Of a DNA stretch of 36,984 nt, positions 13,244 to 21,689 are shown piece by piece; position 1 is the first letter of the stretch; every line of letters begins with the position of its first letter. The DNA lies in contig UQUZ01000024.1 of the NCBI GenBank assembly GCA_900544375.1, forward strand, positions 1-36,984, given 5' to 3'. The translations under genes were made by a program, and so were the position numbers. The notes beneath the pieces are model-generated. The model did not search any database. It was not told the DNA's origin and saw nothing but the letters and a program-made list of their open reading frames with translations. The DNA comes from an uncultured Oscillospiraceae bacterium. Its GTDB lineage: Bacteria; Bacillota; Clostridia; Oscillospirales; Acutalibacteraceae.

Positions 13244-14346
13244 TACCCCACCAGCCTTGTAGTCATGCTCGAGTTGAGCGTCTTCACGCCGTACAAAACA
13301 TCGAAGCTGACTGTATCCTTCTTATGGGTGGAATCGTAATCAAATACAACGCGAACTGCAAAGCCGTCCGCAGATGCAATGGAGGCTTTGGATGCTCCCA
13401 TCGGAAGCTCCAGCTGCCGCGTAACCAATGCTAGGCCGTTGCGGTGGAAAGCCAGAGAATGCGTCGTATGAATGAGGTAGATATCCTCCGCCTCTGCTAC
13501 AGCCTTGTGGATTGGCTGGTCGATAGCAATACTTTCAACCGCCCCGGAGGCTGCTGTCTTATCCTCCGCAAAGCGATAAAGATATCCATCCAGGATAAAT
13601 CCATCACCTTTTTTGATAGTGCCTGCCGCCGCAGTGATGCCGGACAGCGCAACTGTCTCCGCTCCGGCCGTGCAGGTGATCTTTGCAGCTGTCGCCGTAC
13701 CGGATTTCTCGGCAAGCGTATCCGGCGCATTCTGACTCATGTAGGTGTCGAGGCCGTAAATCTGCCCGAGCTCTGCATTGCGCAGCGCGTCTCCAGTTCC
13801 CGCATACGCAACTTTCGTAAGGTTATCCGTGGTCAGGTAGCGGTATTTGTGCGTCGGATGAAGTACCAGACGTCGATTTGCAACAGGCACCGCCGCAAGA
13901 TCGAACCCTTTGGCGATATTAGCGAGATCCTTCAGATCAGTTGCGTCCGCAGTTCCTGCCACGGTACGGCCTGCGCTTCGGATTCCCTCGGCGATGATAT
14001 CGCTGTCGACCGCCTGAGAGATCGCCTGCATGGCGGGCGTTACAATCTGGGCGGAAAAATCCTTGATATCAAGCGTAAGCTCCTTGGAGGTGACAGGGAC
14101 GGTTACGTCGCGGAAATGGTCGAGCGTAACAGTCGTGCTGCCTTCAGTGGCGCTCTGTTCGGACGTTTCGCCAACAAAGTTCTTAGCAATGAACTTTGCG
14201 GGCTTGCGAATGGTAATGGTATCTCCCACGCGATTAAACTCCTTAGAGTAATCCCGATGGACGAGACCGGCCATTACTGTATTGTTCTCAAGGACCATTA
14301 GCGCTTCGTTTGCAATGATGTCAGGGGTCAAAAATGTGTTGGGCAT
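13243..14346 (-). CDS. Major capsid protein, P22 coat-like
   Basis: 367 residues. The opening MPNTFLTPDIIANEALMVLE and NTVMAGLVHRDYSKEFNRVG followed by DTITIRKPAKF are typical of the P22 gp5 coat family (HK97 fold with an inserted domain). The central part (TCTAGAETVALSGITAAAGT) would be the beta-rich insertion domain. It follows the scaffold gene and precedes the connectors. Several hundred copies build the shell. Confidence 0.9.
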   Translation of the reverse strand: MPNTFLTPDIIANEALMVLENNTVMAGLVHRDYSKEFNRVGDTITIRKPAKFIAKNFVGETSEQSATEGSTTVTLDHFRDVTVPVTSKELTLDIKDFSAQIVTPAMQAISQAVDSDIIAEGIRSAGRTVAGTADATDLKDLANIAKGFDLAAVPVANRRLVLHPTHKYRYLTTDNLTKVAYAGTGDALRNAELGQIYGLDTYMSQNAPDTLAEKSGTATAAKITCTAGAETVALSGITAAAGTIKKGDGFILDGYLYRFAEDKTAASGAVESIAIDQPIHKAVAEAEDIYLIHTTHSLAFHRNGLALVTRQLELPMGASKASIASADGFAVRVVFDYDSTHKKDTVSFDVLYGVKTLNSSMTTRLVG

Positions 14347-14359
14347 AAATCATACTCCT

Positions 14360-14896
14360 TTACTGATGTTTCTCACGCCATTTTTTGTAACCGGCGTAAT
14401 CCTTGGGCGGTTCTCCCTCCTCCGGCGGCTCGTTTCCGCCGCCTGGATCTCCGCCCCCTATAATGCCGGTTTTAACGGACTCGAAAAGATACGGCTCACT
14501 CTTTTTCAAAGCTTCGAGATCCAGCCCGTCAATCGTGCCGTCGTCCTTCAGCTTCAGCTTGCCGTAGTCCAAAAAGGCCTTGACTGCCTTTGTGCTACGG
14601 CCCTTCGCGTCGATGATAGCAACATCCAGCGCATTGTCCAGTCGTAGCTTCGCGGTGTCGGCGTCGTACTTCTGCTGGAGGGCGGCAAGATCACCTTTGA
14701 GCTTTTCAACGTCAACACCGTCGAATTTCTTGACGGCGTTCTGCAGCTGCTTGATGGTGTTGTTTGCCGCCGTCACTTTTTGCGTTTCAGCGGCGGTGAG
14801 GGCTTTCTGCGCCTCAATGTCTTTGCCGTTTTCAGCCATGATTTTATCAATGGCCTCTTTTTCTATCCCAAAGGATTCCAAAAATTTTCTTTCCAT
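14360..14896 (-). CDS. Capsid scaffolding protein (GP20-like)
   Basis: 178 residues: an acidic/basic coiled coil (about 30-90, ALTAAETQKVTAANNTIKQL), then VAIIDAKGRSTKAVKAFLDY, a Gly/Pro/Glu-rich linker and a basic C-terminus (YAGYKKWREKHQ) that would bind coat protein. This is the usual organisation of the phage minor structural GP20 scaffold family. GGAGGCATGC precedes the ATG. Confidence 0.87.
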   Translation of the reverse strand: MERKFLESFGIEKEAIDKIMAENGKDIEAQKALTAAETQKVTAANNTIKQLQNAVKKFDGVDVEKLKGDLAALQQKYDADTAKLRLDNALDVAIIDAKGRSTKAVKAFLDYGKLKLKDDGTIDGLDLEALKKSEPYLFESVKTGIIGGGDPGGGNEPPEEGEPPKDYAGYKKWREKHQ

Positions 14897-14983
14897 GCAT
14901 GCCTCCTGCGGCTACGCTTTTTACGGGGTCGCATCCCGCACCGCTCCGCCGTTTACGCCCGCGGTCAGCGGATTTTTGTATAA

Positions 14984-15013
14984 CAAAAGGACGGCGCAAA
15001 AGCTGCGTCGCCC
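14984..15013 (-). terminator. Intrinsic terminator before the scaffold gene
   Basis: On the minus strand GGGCGACGC pairs with GCGCCGTCC (one mismatch, one wobble) around AGCTTTT, followed by TTTTGTT. It lies between the small Cys-rich gene and the scaffold gene and may lower transcription into the capsid block or be bypassed by antitermination. Confidence 0.5.
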
Positions 15014-15034
15014 CTGTTAGCGAGATTCATAATT

Positions 15035-15236
15035 TTAAGTGTTTTGGAGATTAACAGATGCATAGCAGCACCGGCCATTTTGCCAAGCGCCGCACTCCTG
15101 TTTCAAACAATCCTCCAATTCAAAAATATACTGATCTATTTGGCTCCCCCCCTTCGGGAGACTGTGAACCCTCATCGTACTTCTGCGCCCAGCGCTGATA
15201 ATGCGTCTCGGATTTTCGGTTATATGGGCATTTCAA
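15035..15236 (-). pseudogene. Small Cys-rich phage gene with a frameshift
   Basis: From a TTG at 15236 (GAGGTGATCAT upstream) the reading is MKCPYNRKSETHYQRWAQKY and continues to RSVYF, then stops. Dropping one T from the five-T run at 15126-15122 joins this to ELEDCLKQECGAWQNGRCCY ASVNLQNT, ending at 15035. The joined product of about 66 residues has a Cys-rich end (CLKQECGAWQNGRCC) that I recognise as a type found in Clostridia phages. It may be a real frameshift mutation, a sequencing error in a homopolymer, or programmed slippage. No longer frame fits. Confidence 0.55.
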
Positions 15237-15257
15237 ATGATCACCTCAAAAACGGCA

Positions 15258-15293
15258 TAAAGAAAGAGAGGCCTGTACCCGCAAGTCTCTCTT
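15258..15293 (-). terminator. Weak intrinsic terminator
   Basis: On the minus strand AAGAGAG pairs with CTCTCTT (15293-15287 with 15270-15264) around a 16-nt loop, followed by TCTTTATG. It lies just after the stop of the gene at 15297. Confidence 0.45.
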
Positions 15294-15296
15294 CGC

Positions 15297-15500
15297 TTAT
15301 TGCCCGATGATAAATTGATGAAGTTCCCGGATCGTCAGATCAAGCGGCTCGATGCCCTTTTCACGGCAGTAGGCGAGGATCTTCCGGTAATCGTAGTGTG
15401 TTTTCGAATCAAAGAACGGCGAAAGGCATCCGCCAGACTTCTCTACAGCTTCATCTAAAGCTTTCATCGCTTCCATTTCCTGATCGGACATGTCAATCAC
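15297..15500 (-). CDS. Hypothetical phage protein (67 aa)
   Basis: Starts MIDMSDQEMEAMKALDEAVE, a helical acidic protein with KILAYCREKGIEPLDLTIRE in the second half. No known family. The start overlaps the stop of the upstream gene by four bases, which suggests coupling. Location is between minor head and scaffold genes. Confidence 0.6.
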   Translation of the reverse strand: MIDMSDQEMEAMKALDEAVEKSGGCLSPFFDSKTHYDYRKILAYCREKGIEPLDLTIRELHQFIIGQ

Positions 15501-15742
15501 TCCTCGTCTTGTGTTATCACTATGACCCTGTCGATTTCGGTTTCGAGTAAGCCCACCAAATCCCCACTTTCGAGGTCGTACAGGTCCAGCTGGGCAAATT
15601 CCGGGTCGTTGTCCTGCGCAGCTACACAGGCGCGATACCTGCCCCTGATTTGCTTGCCACCCGTAAGGCGCACCTGCAAAACGGTGCTTTCGCCGAGCCC
15701 ATGCGTTTGTGATATTTCTTTCAACCTGTCAATCAGATTCAT
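15497..15742 (-). CDS. Hypothetical phage protein (81 aa)
   Basis: MNLIDRLKEISQTHGLGEST, then a beta-rich stretch (VLQVRLTGGKQIRGRYRACV, LYDLESGDLVGLLETEIDRV) resembling a small barrel domain. Function unknown. It overlaps the end of the minor head gene by 14 bases and the next gene by four. Confidence 0.6.
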   Translation of the reverse strand: MNLIDRLKEISQTHGLGESTVLQVRLTGGKQIRGRYRACVAAQDNDPEFAQLDLYDLESGDLVGLLETEIDRVIVITQDEE

Positions 15743-17282
15743 GTTTTTGCTCCTTGTATGGGACCATATGTGTCCCGGTCTTCGAGTAATGAATTTTTAC
15801 ATCTGCTGTTTCGGACGCGTTTCCGGTCACTGGATCAATCGCGTATCCGATCGTATGGTTCGTATGGATGATCTCTTGCAGTCCGCCGCCGCGCCGGATC
15901 AGTTCCCCAGTTCCGGCGTATTGGTCAACCAACGCCTGTAGTTCCGCCTTCTCGACGGTCAGATAGCTGCGTCCTGCAATATACCCGTCCCCTTGAAGGT
16001 GGCGCGCCTGCTTTTGCGCATTGATCGTTCTTGATATATCACCGGATCGAATCTTATCCCGCGTTGGTTGGTCTCGGTAATCCTTTTGCAGGGCTTTCCA
16101 TTCGTCGCTTTCAGTATACTTGATCTTCTGAAAAGCCTCAAGGGATTTTGGAGCCTTTTTCCCAAGACGGGCACGATACCGTGCAAGCTGCTGACGGTCG
16201 GCCGGTGTGTTTTGATACATTTTGATTGCCAGTTCTGCATCAGATTTCCCGCTGACGTATTGCTTTTTCCAGTGGATATAATCCATGCTCCGGGGAACCA
16301 TGATCGGTTTGTTTGTAACGGGGTCCTTTGCGCGCCGCTTTAATCCTTCCATGTTTTTATTGTCAAAATGGGCAGCTATGCTGCAACGATCGTTTGGATG
16401 CATCGGCGGGAGATTAACGCCCTCCTTTGCCTCTTCGATCGGAAAGGTTTTGTGATCTAGCCGACCGCAAACGACGCAAGTCTTTTTGTCCAGTGCGGCA
16501 AGATAAACATACTTTTCGATCCCAAGTTCTTTGCAGCTATCAAGCTCTGCCGCGTTGTATGCCCGATTGGCCTCCGTGCGAATAAGCCGCGTGGCCGCAT
16601 ACTTCCCGGTCTGCATCGCATCCTCAATCTGCTTCGCCATGCGCGGGACGCTTGCCCCGGAGATAATGCCAGACGTAATCACCTTCTCGGCTTCCTGGGC
16701 CAGCATCTGCGTATTGTGCCATACTCGCCGGCTGAAATGCGCGCCGATCCAAGCTTCGCCCAGAACGGTCTTAATCGCCTGCTGCGGCAGCTGCGTGAAG
16801 GAAAAAGCAAATCCCGTGCCGACCTGCGTATCAAAAATAGAACGGTAATAGGTGCGCTCGTAGGATTTGGATATGACCTTGCCAGTCGTTTCAATTTCCT
16901 TGTCAGATACCTTTGCCATTTCCGCATAAATTTGCTCCCGTAGCGCCTCCAGCCGGCTGATCCGCGCGGCGTAGGCCGGAGCATTCAGCCGATTAAGTGC
17001 TTTGCGCCGGAGCTGTGGGTCCTTGATCTCCTTCAGCTCCTCGCGGAGCTTGTTCAGTATCTCTTCGGTTTCCTGGACGTTGAGTAGCTTACGGGCTTCC
17101 GCTTCGGTCAGTTCGCCGTCCTTTGCATAGCGCTCAAAGATTTGCCTGACATTCTCTGTAATCTGCTTTGCCGCCCGATCGTAGGCAGGGAGGATATCCT
17201 TCACAAGCTCGCGGTTTGCGATCTTTCTTGATTGCGCTTCCCGGGCCAGCGCCCGTTTCTTCCAGTAGTCCGCGGATTTCAT
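15729..17282 (-). CDS. Minor head protein with a C-terminal toxin-like domain
   Basis: 517 residues. A helical N-terminal part is followed by an SPP1 gp7/Mu gpF-like minor head domain (about 200-310), with LIRTEANRAYNAAELDSCKE and CVVCGRLDHKTFPIEEA. The last 95 residues (GDGYIAGRSYLTVEKAELQA, TGELIRRGGGLQEIIHTNHT, ADVKIHYSKTGTHMVPY) resemble the polymorphic-toxin type 50/BECR-like domain sometimes fused to phage head proteins; such domains are predicted RNases injected with the DNA. That family name is from memory and should be checked. It follows the portal gene, overlapping by four bases. Confidence 0.8.
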   Translation of the reverse strand: MKSADYWKKRALAREAQSRKIANRELVKDILPAYDRAAKQITENVRQIFERYAKDGELTEAEARKLLNVQETEEILNKLREELKEIKDPQLRRKALNRLNAPAYAARISRLEALREQIYAEMAKVSDKEIETTGKVISKSYERTYYRSIFDTQVGTGFAFSFTQLPQQAIKTVLGEAWIGAHFSRRVWHNTQMLAQEAEKVITSGIISGASVPRMAKQIEDAMQTGKYAATRLIRTEANRAYNAAELDSCKELGIEKYVYLAALDKKTCVVCGRLDHKTFPIEEAKEGVNLPPMHPNDRCSIAAHFDNKNMEGLKRRAKDPVTNKPIMVPRSMDYIHWKKQYVSGKSDAELAIKMYQNTPADRQQLARYRARLGKKAPKSLEAFQKIKYTESDEWKALQKDYRDQPTRDKIRSGDISRTINAQKQARHLQGDGYIAGRSYLTVEKAELQALVDQYAGTGELIRRGGGLQEIIHTNHTIGYAIDPVTGNASETADVKIHYSKTGTHMVPYKEQKHESD

Positions 17283-18805
17283 TCCTCATCCTCTCCCCAT
17301 GGGACGTCGCTGTCCAAAAAGCGTTTTGCCGCATCCTCCCGCTGCTTTTCGAGGTCTTTTAAGGCCTGATTGACATCATCCACAAAGGGGTGCTTTGCAA
17401 GCAGGATCGTGTCCGGGACAATGCCCTGCGACTGTTGAATCATCGCCACGGTCTCCGCGTCGTTCGTAATGACCGTCTTGTTCACGTCCACGCGAATGAG
17501 AGAACTATCGTAGTCTGTGCCCTGCTTCAGGTTGATGTTCTGTGTGATGAACCACATGAATTCTTTCAGCGCCCGCTTGAGCTTGATAACCAGCATATTT
17601 GCTTTCTGGTCGAGCGGCGTGTAAAGGAACTTCAAGGCCACACCCGAAGGTGCCGTCGCAAACTTGTCGGCGGTGGTGTCGATCGCCATGCCGAGGCTGT
17701 ACATGTCGCTGCGCAGCATATCTAGCCAGGCAAGACGCTCCTGCACGCCTAGCGTGACCTGCTCGGCGCTGACCTTGCCCTGCGGGTCGGAAATGCTGAC
17801 CGCCTTGTTCATTTGCAGCTTGCGCTGGATGGCCTTCGCGGTCTCGCCGCCGTAGCCCTGCACGATCCAGTAGAGCTCAACCAAATCAATCTGGTTATTT
17901 GTACTGGCTGAGGAGATCAGGTTGTATGCATCCTGCAGCCCCTTGATCCGCGTCAGGTCGCTCATGTGCCGCCCGTTGTTATATAGTGGGATAAACGGCA
18001 CCCGTCCCCAGCCATGCGGCTCCCGGCGGGTGACAAGGCCATCCTTCGACGTGATTTTGTACCAATGTGCGGCGGGGTTCGGGCTGCGGGCAGAATCGAG
18101 GATGTATTCCCCAGATTCGGATTCTTCATAGTAGGTGACGTTCTCCTTCGTCCACCACTCAATTTTCTTACGCAGCGTTTCCTTGCCATCGGCCACTACT
18201 GCAACCGAGTAATAGCGGATGAGCTCAACAAGCTCTTTCTGATAGGCGCTGTCATAAAAGGGGATAATTTCTTCCGCCGGTGTGATGACGTACTGCAAAT
18301 TACCCGTTTGGTCGTAGTAGATGTGCAGCCACTCTACGCCTTTATTGCTTGCGCCTACAACGTATTCGTTCAGCGCGTCCGTAAATTCCTCATCTGATGT
18401 GACAGCGGTTACCGCGTCCTCAAAGGCTTTCAACTCTGGATGATCTTCCGCGCCTTCTACCGTGACGCTGGGCGGTTTGCCTACAATGTATGCGGCCTTC
18501 TGGTCTACCTGCTGCTGGTAGATATTGTGAACGTTATGGTGGTTGGAATTGTTTTCGTTCGTGATAAGGTGGCCCGAATGATCAATCCCCGCTGCTGTCT
18601 CAACCTCATCGTAAACCCACGACTGCCGGAAATCATGTTGCAGGATATCGTGAGCACCGTCGTAATACTGCTTACCAACAGCCATGTATCGCTTTGCAGG
18701 GTTCGCATCCTCATCTTTGAGGATCTGCTTAATGATATCGCTCGTGCTTAGCCTGCCCTCAGCGGTCAGCTTTTGCTTGATGAGTTCCATGTTGGTGATG
18801 TACAT
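17279..18805 (-). CDS. Portal protein, SPP1 gp6-like
   Basis: 508 residues, with DEDANPAKRYMAVGKQYYDG near the N-terminus, NIYQQQVDQKAAYIVGKPPS, and PHGWGRVPFIPLYNN in the middle. These are typical of the SPP1 gp6/phage_prot_Gp6 portals, the dodecameric ring through which DNA enters the head. It lies between terminase and minor head protein, as expected. The C-terminal quarter (helical, charged) would form the crown. Confidence 0.92.
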   Translation of the reverse strand: MYITNMELIKQKLTAEGRLSTSDIIKQILKDEDANPAKRYMAVGKQYYDGAHDILQHDFRQSWVYDEVETAAGIDHSGHLITNENNSNHHNVHNIYQQQVDQKAAYIVGKPPSVTVEGAEDHPELKAFEDAVTAVTSDEEFTDALNEYVVGASNKGVEWLHIYYDQTGNLQYVITPAEEIIPFYDSAYQKELVELIRYYSVAVVADGKETLRKKIEWWTKENVTYYEESESGEYILDSARSPNPAAHWYKITSKDGLVTRREPHGWGRVPFIPLYNNGRHMSDLTRIKGLQDAYNLISSASTNNQIDLVELYWIVQGYGGETAKAIQRKLQMNKAVSISDPQGKVSAEQVTLGVQERLAWLDMLRSDMYSLGMAIDTTADKFATAPSGVALKFLYTPLDQKANMLVIKLKRALKEFMWFITQNINLKQGTDYDSSLIRVDVNKTVITNDAETVAMIQQSQGIVPDTILLAKHPFVDDVNQALKDLEKQREDAAKRFLDSDVPWGEDEE

Positions 18806-18809
18806 AGCA

Positions 18810-20057
18810 TTACCTCACTTGCACATTGATCTGATCATCCTGCGTCGCATAACGGACGGCGTCGATGGTGTGGTTGCCCCGGTCAGGGTAGGCGGCCTTG
18901 AAATTGCCGTCTTTGTCCCGGTCAAGCTCGTAGCCGAGGAATTCTCGTGCCGCGTTTGGGCAGCGCTGGTCGTCAATGATAATTTCTTCAAGGTCCCGCA
19001 GCCAGTCAATGCCGTGTTTGACGCTGTCCGGCCCCTTGCGGGCGCCGATTACCCGCAATCCATGCTCGTACATTTCGGCAATACTCTTCGGCTCGGCGCT
19101 GTCCGCGATGATCTCCTGATTGAGCGTATTTTCCGCCCGGATTAGCTTGGCGGCTGCCCGATTGCTCATCTCGGCTTTGTAAAGTTCGTGGAATATATAT
19201 AGCCTGCGGCGAGTCTTATCATAATGGCAGACGATATATGCCAGCGGATCAACCGCATATCCCCAGTCGAGGCCGCGACGAATTCGGTCGAATCGTTTGA
19301 TTTCATCATCGGTGATCCCGCGCAGCGTGACATTTTTAAACACTTCGCCGCCGGTACCGGTAACCTCGCCGAGATATTCATGCCGGTATCGCTCCGGCTG
19401 TGTTCCCTGGAGATGGCGGGCCTCGATGAAAAACTGTTCGCCCAGCCAACCGGCCGGGACGCTCTCATATGTGGAATGGTGGATGACACGGTCCAGTCGA
19501 TTGGCGCGCACCTCCTCATTCACCCAGTCCCGAACGGATTCCGGTGGGTTGTATGTGTAAAAAACTGTAAATCGCTCCCCGCCGCGCATGAGGGACTGGT
19601 TGATGCTGCGCGTCTCCCGCATCCCTCCGAACTGATTCCATTCCTCATACCAAATGTAGCGGAAATATCCGAAAGGCGGCTTGATGGATTTGATTTTCAT
19701 GGGCTCGTCGGCACCGCGGAACAGGACCGTCTGCCCAGTGGGCGTGTATGTTAGCCGCAGGGGGCTTTGATTTGGTCGGAAATATTCCTGCACGCCCAAA
19801 GCCGATACGGCCCAGAGCATCTGCGCAAAAACAGAATCATGCAGCGTGTTCCCGACCTTGCGCAGGATAACTGCGTGTGCATCGGGGTGCTGCATGATCC
19901 CCAGAATAATTTCAATCGATGTGAAGGAACTCTTTGTGCTTCCGCGCCCGCCCTTGAGGACGTAATGTGTGTGTCCCTCGGACCTGATATCCTGATGGAG
20001 ACCATAGAAGGCGGGTGCAATCACCCGGTCAAGCTTAATCTCAGCCACCGTGGTCAC
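18810..20057 (-). CDS. Terminase large subunit, PBSX family
   Basis: 415 residues. ATPase: Walker A GGRGSTKSS (about 36-44), Walker B YIWYEEWNQF, coupling segment FYTYNPPES. Nuclease: RRGLDWGYAVDPLAY, IIADSAEPKSIAEM and NHTIDAVRYA supply the acidic residues of the RNase H-like site. It pumps DNA into the prohead and cuts it. I take the GTG at 20057 as start, which overlaps the small subunit by 17 bp; a second GTG lies three codons later. Confidence 0.93.
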   Translation of the reverse strand: MTTVAEIKLDRVIAPAFYGLHQDIRSEGHTHYVLKGGRGSTKSSFTSIEIILGIMQHPDAHAVILRKVGNTLHDSVFAQMLWAVSALGVQEYFRPNQSPLRLTYTPTGQTVLFRGADEPMKIKSIKPPFGYFRYIWYEEWNQFGGMRETRSINQSLMRGGERFTVFYTYNPPESVRDWVNEEVRANRLDRVIHHSTYESVPAGWLGEQFFIEARHLQGTQPERYRHEYLGEVTGTGGEVFKNVTLRGITDDEIKRFDRIRRGLDWGYAVDPLAYIVCHYDKTRRRLYIFHELYKAEMSNRAAAKLIRAENTLNQEIIADSAEPKSIAEMYEHGLRVIGARKGPDSVKHGIDWLRDLEEIIIDDQRCPNAAREFLGYELDRDKDGNFKAAYPDRGNHTIDAVRYATQDDQINVQVR

Positions 20058-20532
20058 CTATGTTATCGATGATGACGGGCGTATCATGGGAAACAGAGAG
20101 CCGATCGGTAAACATCCCGATGTGCTTGCCCAGCAGTTCCAACGCCTTCAACTTGTCGGCCAGCCGGATTTCTCGCTCTACGATTTCTCCGTCATCCGTC
20201 GGAATGTTTTTGACCTTAACGCTGGAAATGGCCGCAGTATCGTCGGCACATGCTCCATCGATGACCGTCGCTTTGTTCATATCAATCACATCAGAGGCGT
20301 TTACAAAAGCAACTCTGGCCAACTCGCGGACGACGCGGTCAGCATTTACACCGGTGCGCTTTGACCGTTCCGCCATCGCTTTGTCTATGCGCGCGCGTAT
20401 TTCAGGTTTTTTCAGGTTTTCACTTCCCACCGATCCCGCACTCTCGGGTTTGTATCCTGCACGAATTGCAGCCTGCGTCGCATTTAAATCAATGAGGTAT
20501 TCTTCGCAAAAGAGTTGCTGTTTCTTGGTCAT
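20041..20532 (-). CDS. Terminase small subunit
   Basis: 163 residues from the ATG at 20532 (MTKKQQLFCEEYLIDLNATQ) with GAGGTGG upstream. LNATQAAIRAGY is the helix-turn-helix signature of Terminase_2-type small subunits, which bind packaging-site DNA. The C-terminal part (DKLKALELLGKHIGMF) is also characteristic. First gene of the late block, just after the terminator and GC-rich region at 20571-20713. Confidence 0.9.
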   Translation of the reverse strand: MTKKQQLFCEEYLIDLNATQAAIRAGYKPESAGSVGSENLKKPEIRARIDKAMAERSKRTGVNADRVVRELARVAFVNASDVIDMNKATVIDGACADDTAAISSVKVKNIPTDDGEIVEREIRLADKLKALELLGKHIGMFTDRLSVSHDTPVIIDNIGDHGG

Positions 20533-20570
20533 TCGCCACCTCACCACCTCATTTATAATTTATATCGGTA

Positions 20571-20606
20571 CAAAAATAGCGAACCGCCTGGGGGAAGGCA
20601 GTCCGC
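20571..20606 (-). terminator. Intrinsic terminator between early and late operons
   Basis: On the minus strand an 11-bp stem (right arm 20606-20596, left arm 20589-20579; two G-U wobbles) with a TCCCCC loop, followed by TATTTTTG. It separates the regulator gene at 20797 from the terminase genes, so late genes probably start from their own promoter within 20533-20570, an AT-rich stretch with TATAAA but no good -35 box, as expected for an activator-dependent promoter. Confidence 0.75.
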
Positions 20607-20630
20607 TGGTATTGGTTTAAATTGCCGGAA

Positions 20631-20713
20631 TACTGGCCTCCGGGATTCGAACCCGGTCTCGACCTGTTGCCCCACGATAGTCCCCGGTATTACCGCCCCG
20701 GGGAGGCGGTGAA
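20631..20713 (-). other. tRNA-like or packaging-site GC-rich element
   Basis: On the minus strand a perfect T-arm (CCGGG-TTCGAAT-CCCGG, 20656-20640) is followed by AGGCCA. Upstream are a D-arm-like hairpin (CCCCGG, loop GGCGGTAATA, CCGGGG) and an inverted repeat ACCGCC/GGCGGT. I could not fold a full cloverleaf: the acceptor side is only a few bases and no convincing anticodon stem forms. It may be a decayed tRNA, or part of the cos/pac site, which often lies just before the small terminase gene. Confidence 0.4.
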
Positions 20714-20796
20714 AAGAGAGAAAGGCATGAATGAGACTTGAACATATCTCATCAATTTCATGATATCACATACTGGCGTGCCATTTGAGCCAAGTT

Positions 20797-21426
20797 TCAG
20801 TTCTTTGCAAGATACCGGTAGCAAATATGCTTAACGCTGTATTCCGTATTTGCCCCTCCAACGTTATCTGCAACCTGCTGCCAGCTGAGGCCGTTGACGT
20901 ACCGTAAGGTCAGTATCTGCCGTGTAAGGCTGTCCTCCACCCCGTCTATGTACGCATTCAGCCGGTTCATCTCATCCCAGCAGCGAGCCTTGCGGTTGTC
21001 GATCATTGACCTCAGATCAGCAATCCGCACAGCATAGTCCCCTACCTTGTCCGATGTTCCGCTGCCGTGTGGCATGCCGGTAATCGCCTGCGTGGTGCCC
21101 TCGGCAACGCATTCTAGCTCCTCAAGCTGGCGTTGCAGCTGCTCGATCTCACGATTCAGGTAATACAGTTGGGACATTTCCCGGACGGTCAAATCTATCC
21201 CTCCATTTGATTCATCTTGAACAGCCTTTTGTCGCAGTTTGCGCAATAAGCGTAGGCGCCTTTGGTATGGTATTAGCATATCGTACAAACTTGAATTGTC
21301 CGCTTCGCTGCCATCAAATCGGTAAAAGTATCTAGTCATCCCCCGGACATAATCCTTGGTGTAGTACCCAACATCTGACCCGCAATAAGGGCAGAAAGAT
21401 ATGTTCTCGGCGTCCTTGATGATCAC
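20797..21426 (-). CDS. Late-gene regulator: zinc ribbon joined to a sigma-like domain
   Basis: 209 residues. Residues 12-15 are CPYC and the sequence continues GSDVGYYTKDYVRGMTRYFY, the start of a small zinc-ribbon phage protein usually separate; its second Cys pair is missing. From about residue 70 the protein is a DUF1492/RinA-like regulator: a coiled coil (YYLNREIEQLQRQLEELECV), ITGMPHGSGTSDKVGDY, and a C-terminal sigma-70 region 4-like helix-turn-helix (QILTLRYVNGLSWQQVADNV). Such proteins turn on late transcription. It is last in the early operon, right before terminase, as expected. The joined N-terminus suggests a deletion fused two genes. Confidence 0.8.
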   Translation of the reverse strand: MIIKDAENISFCPYCGSDVGYYTKDYVRGMTRYFYRFDGSEADNSSLYDMLIPYQRRLRLLRKLRQKAVQDESNGGIDLTVREMSQLYYLNREIEQLQRQLEELECVAEGTTQAITGMPHGSGTSDKVGDYAVRIADLRSMIDNRKARCWDEMNRLNAYIDGVEDSLTRQILTLRYVNGLSWQQVADNVGGANTEYSVKHICYRYLAKN

Positions 21427-21689
21427 TTTTTCACCTGCTTTCGGGGCAACTTTTTAAGATAATCGAAGCTGGCGTTCATCGTATCGCCTGTACGGCGCAG
21501 ATAGTTGAACAAGCCGTTACCGGTATCATCCGCCAAAACCCTGTGAAATTTAACTTGCGCCATTCCACGTGGATCGTCCAATACCTTTACGACTTCCACC
21601 ACGGCTTTGGATTTGTTTTTTTTGCCAAATGCGTACAAACAAAAGTCCCCGGCTTCAAAGCTGGCAGAGCTATTACTCTCTCTAGTCAT
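21423..21689 (-). CDS. Hypothetical early phage protein (88 aa)
   Basis: Begins MTRESNSSASFEAGDFCLYA; residues about 12-55 look like a small beta barrel (GDFCLYAFGKKNKSKAVVEV, AQVKFHRVLADD) and a basic tail follows (LKKLPRKQVKK). No family recognised. Both ends overlap the neighbouring genes by four bases. Confidence 0.6.
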   Translation of the reverse strand: MTRESNSSASFEAGDFCLYAFGKKNKSKAVVEVVKVLDDPRGMAQVKFHRVLADDTGNGLFNYLRRTGDTMNASFDYLKKLPRKQVKK

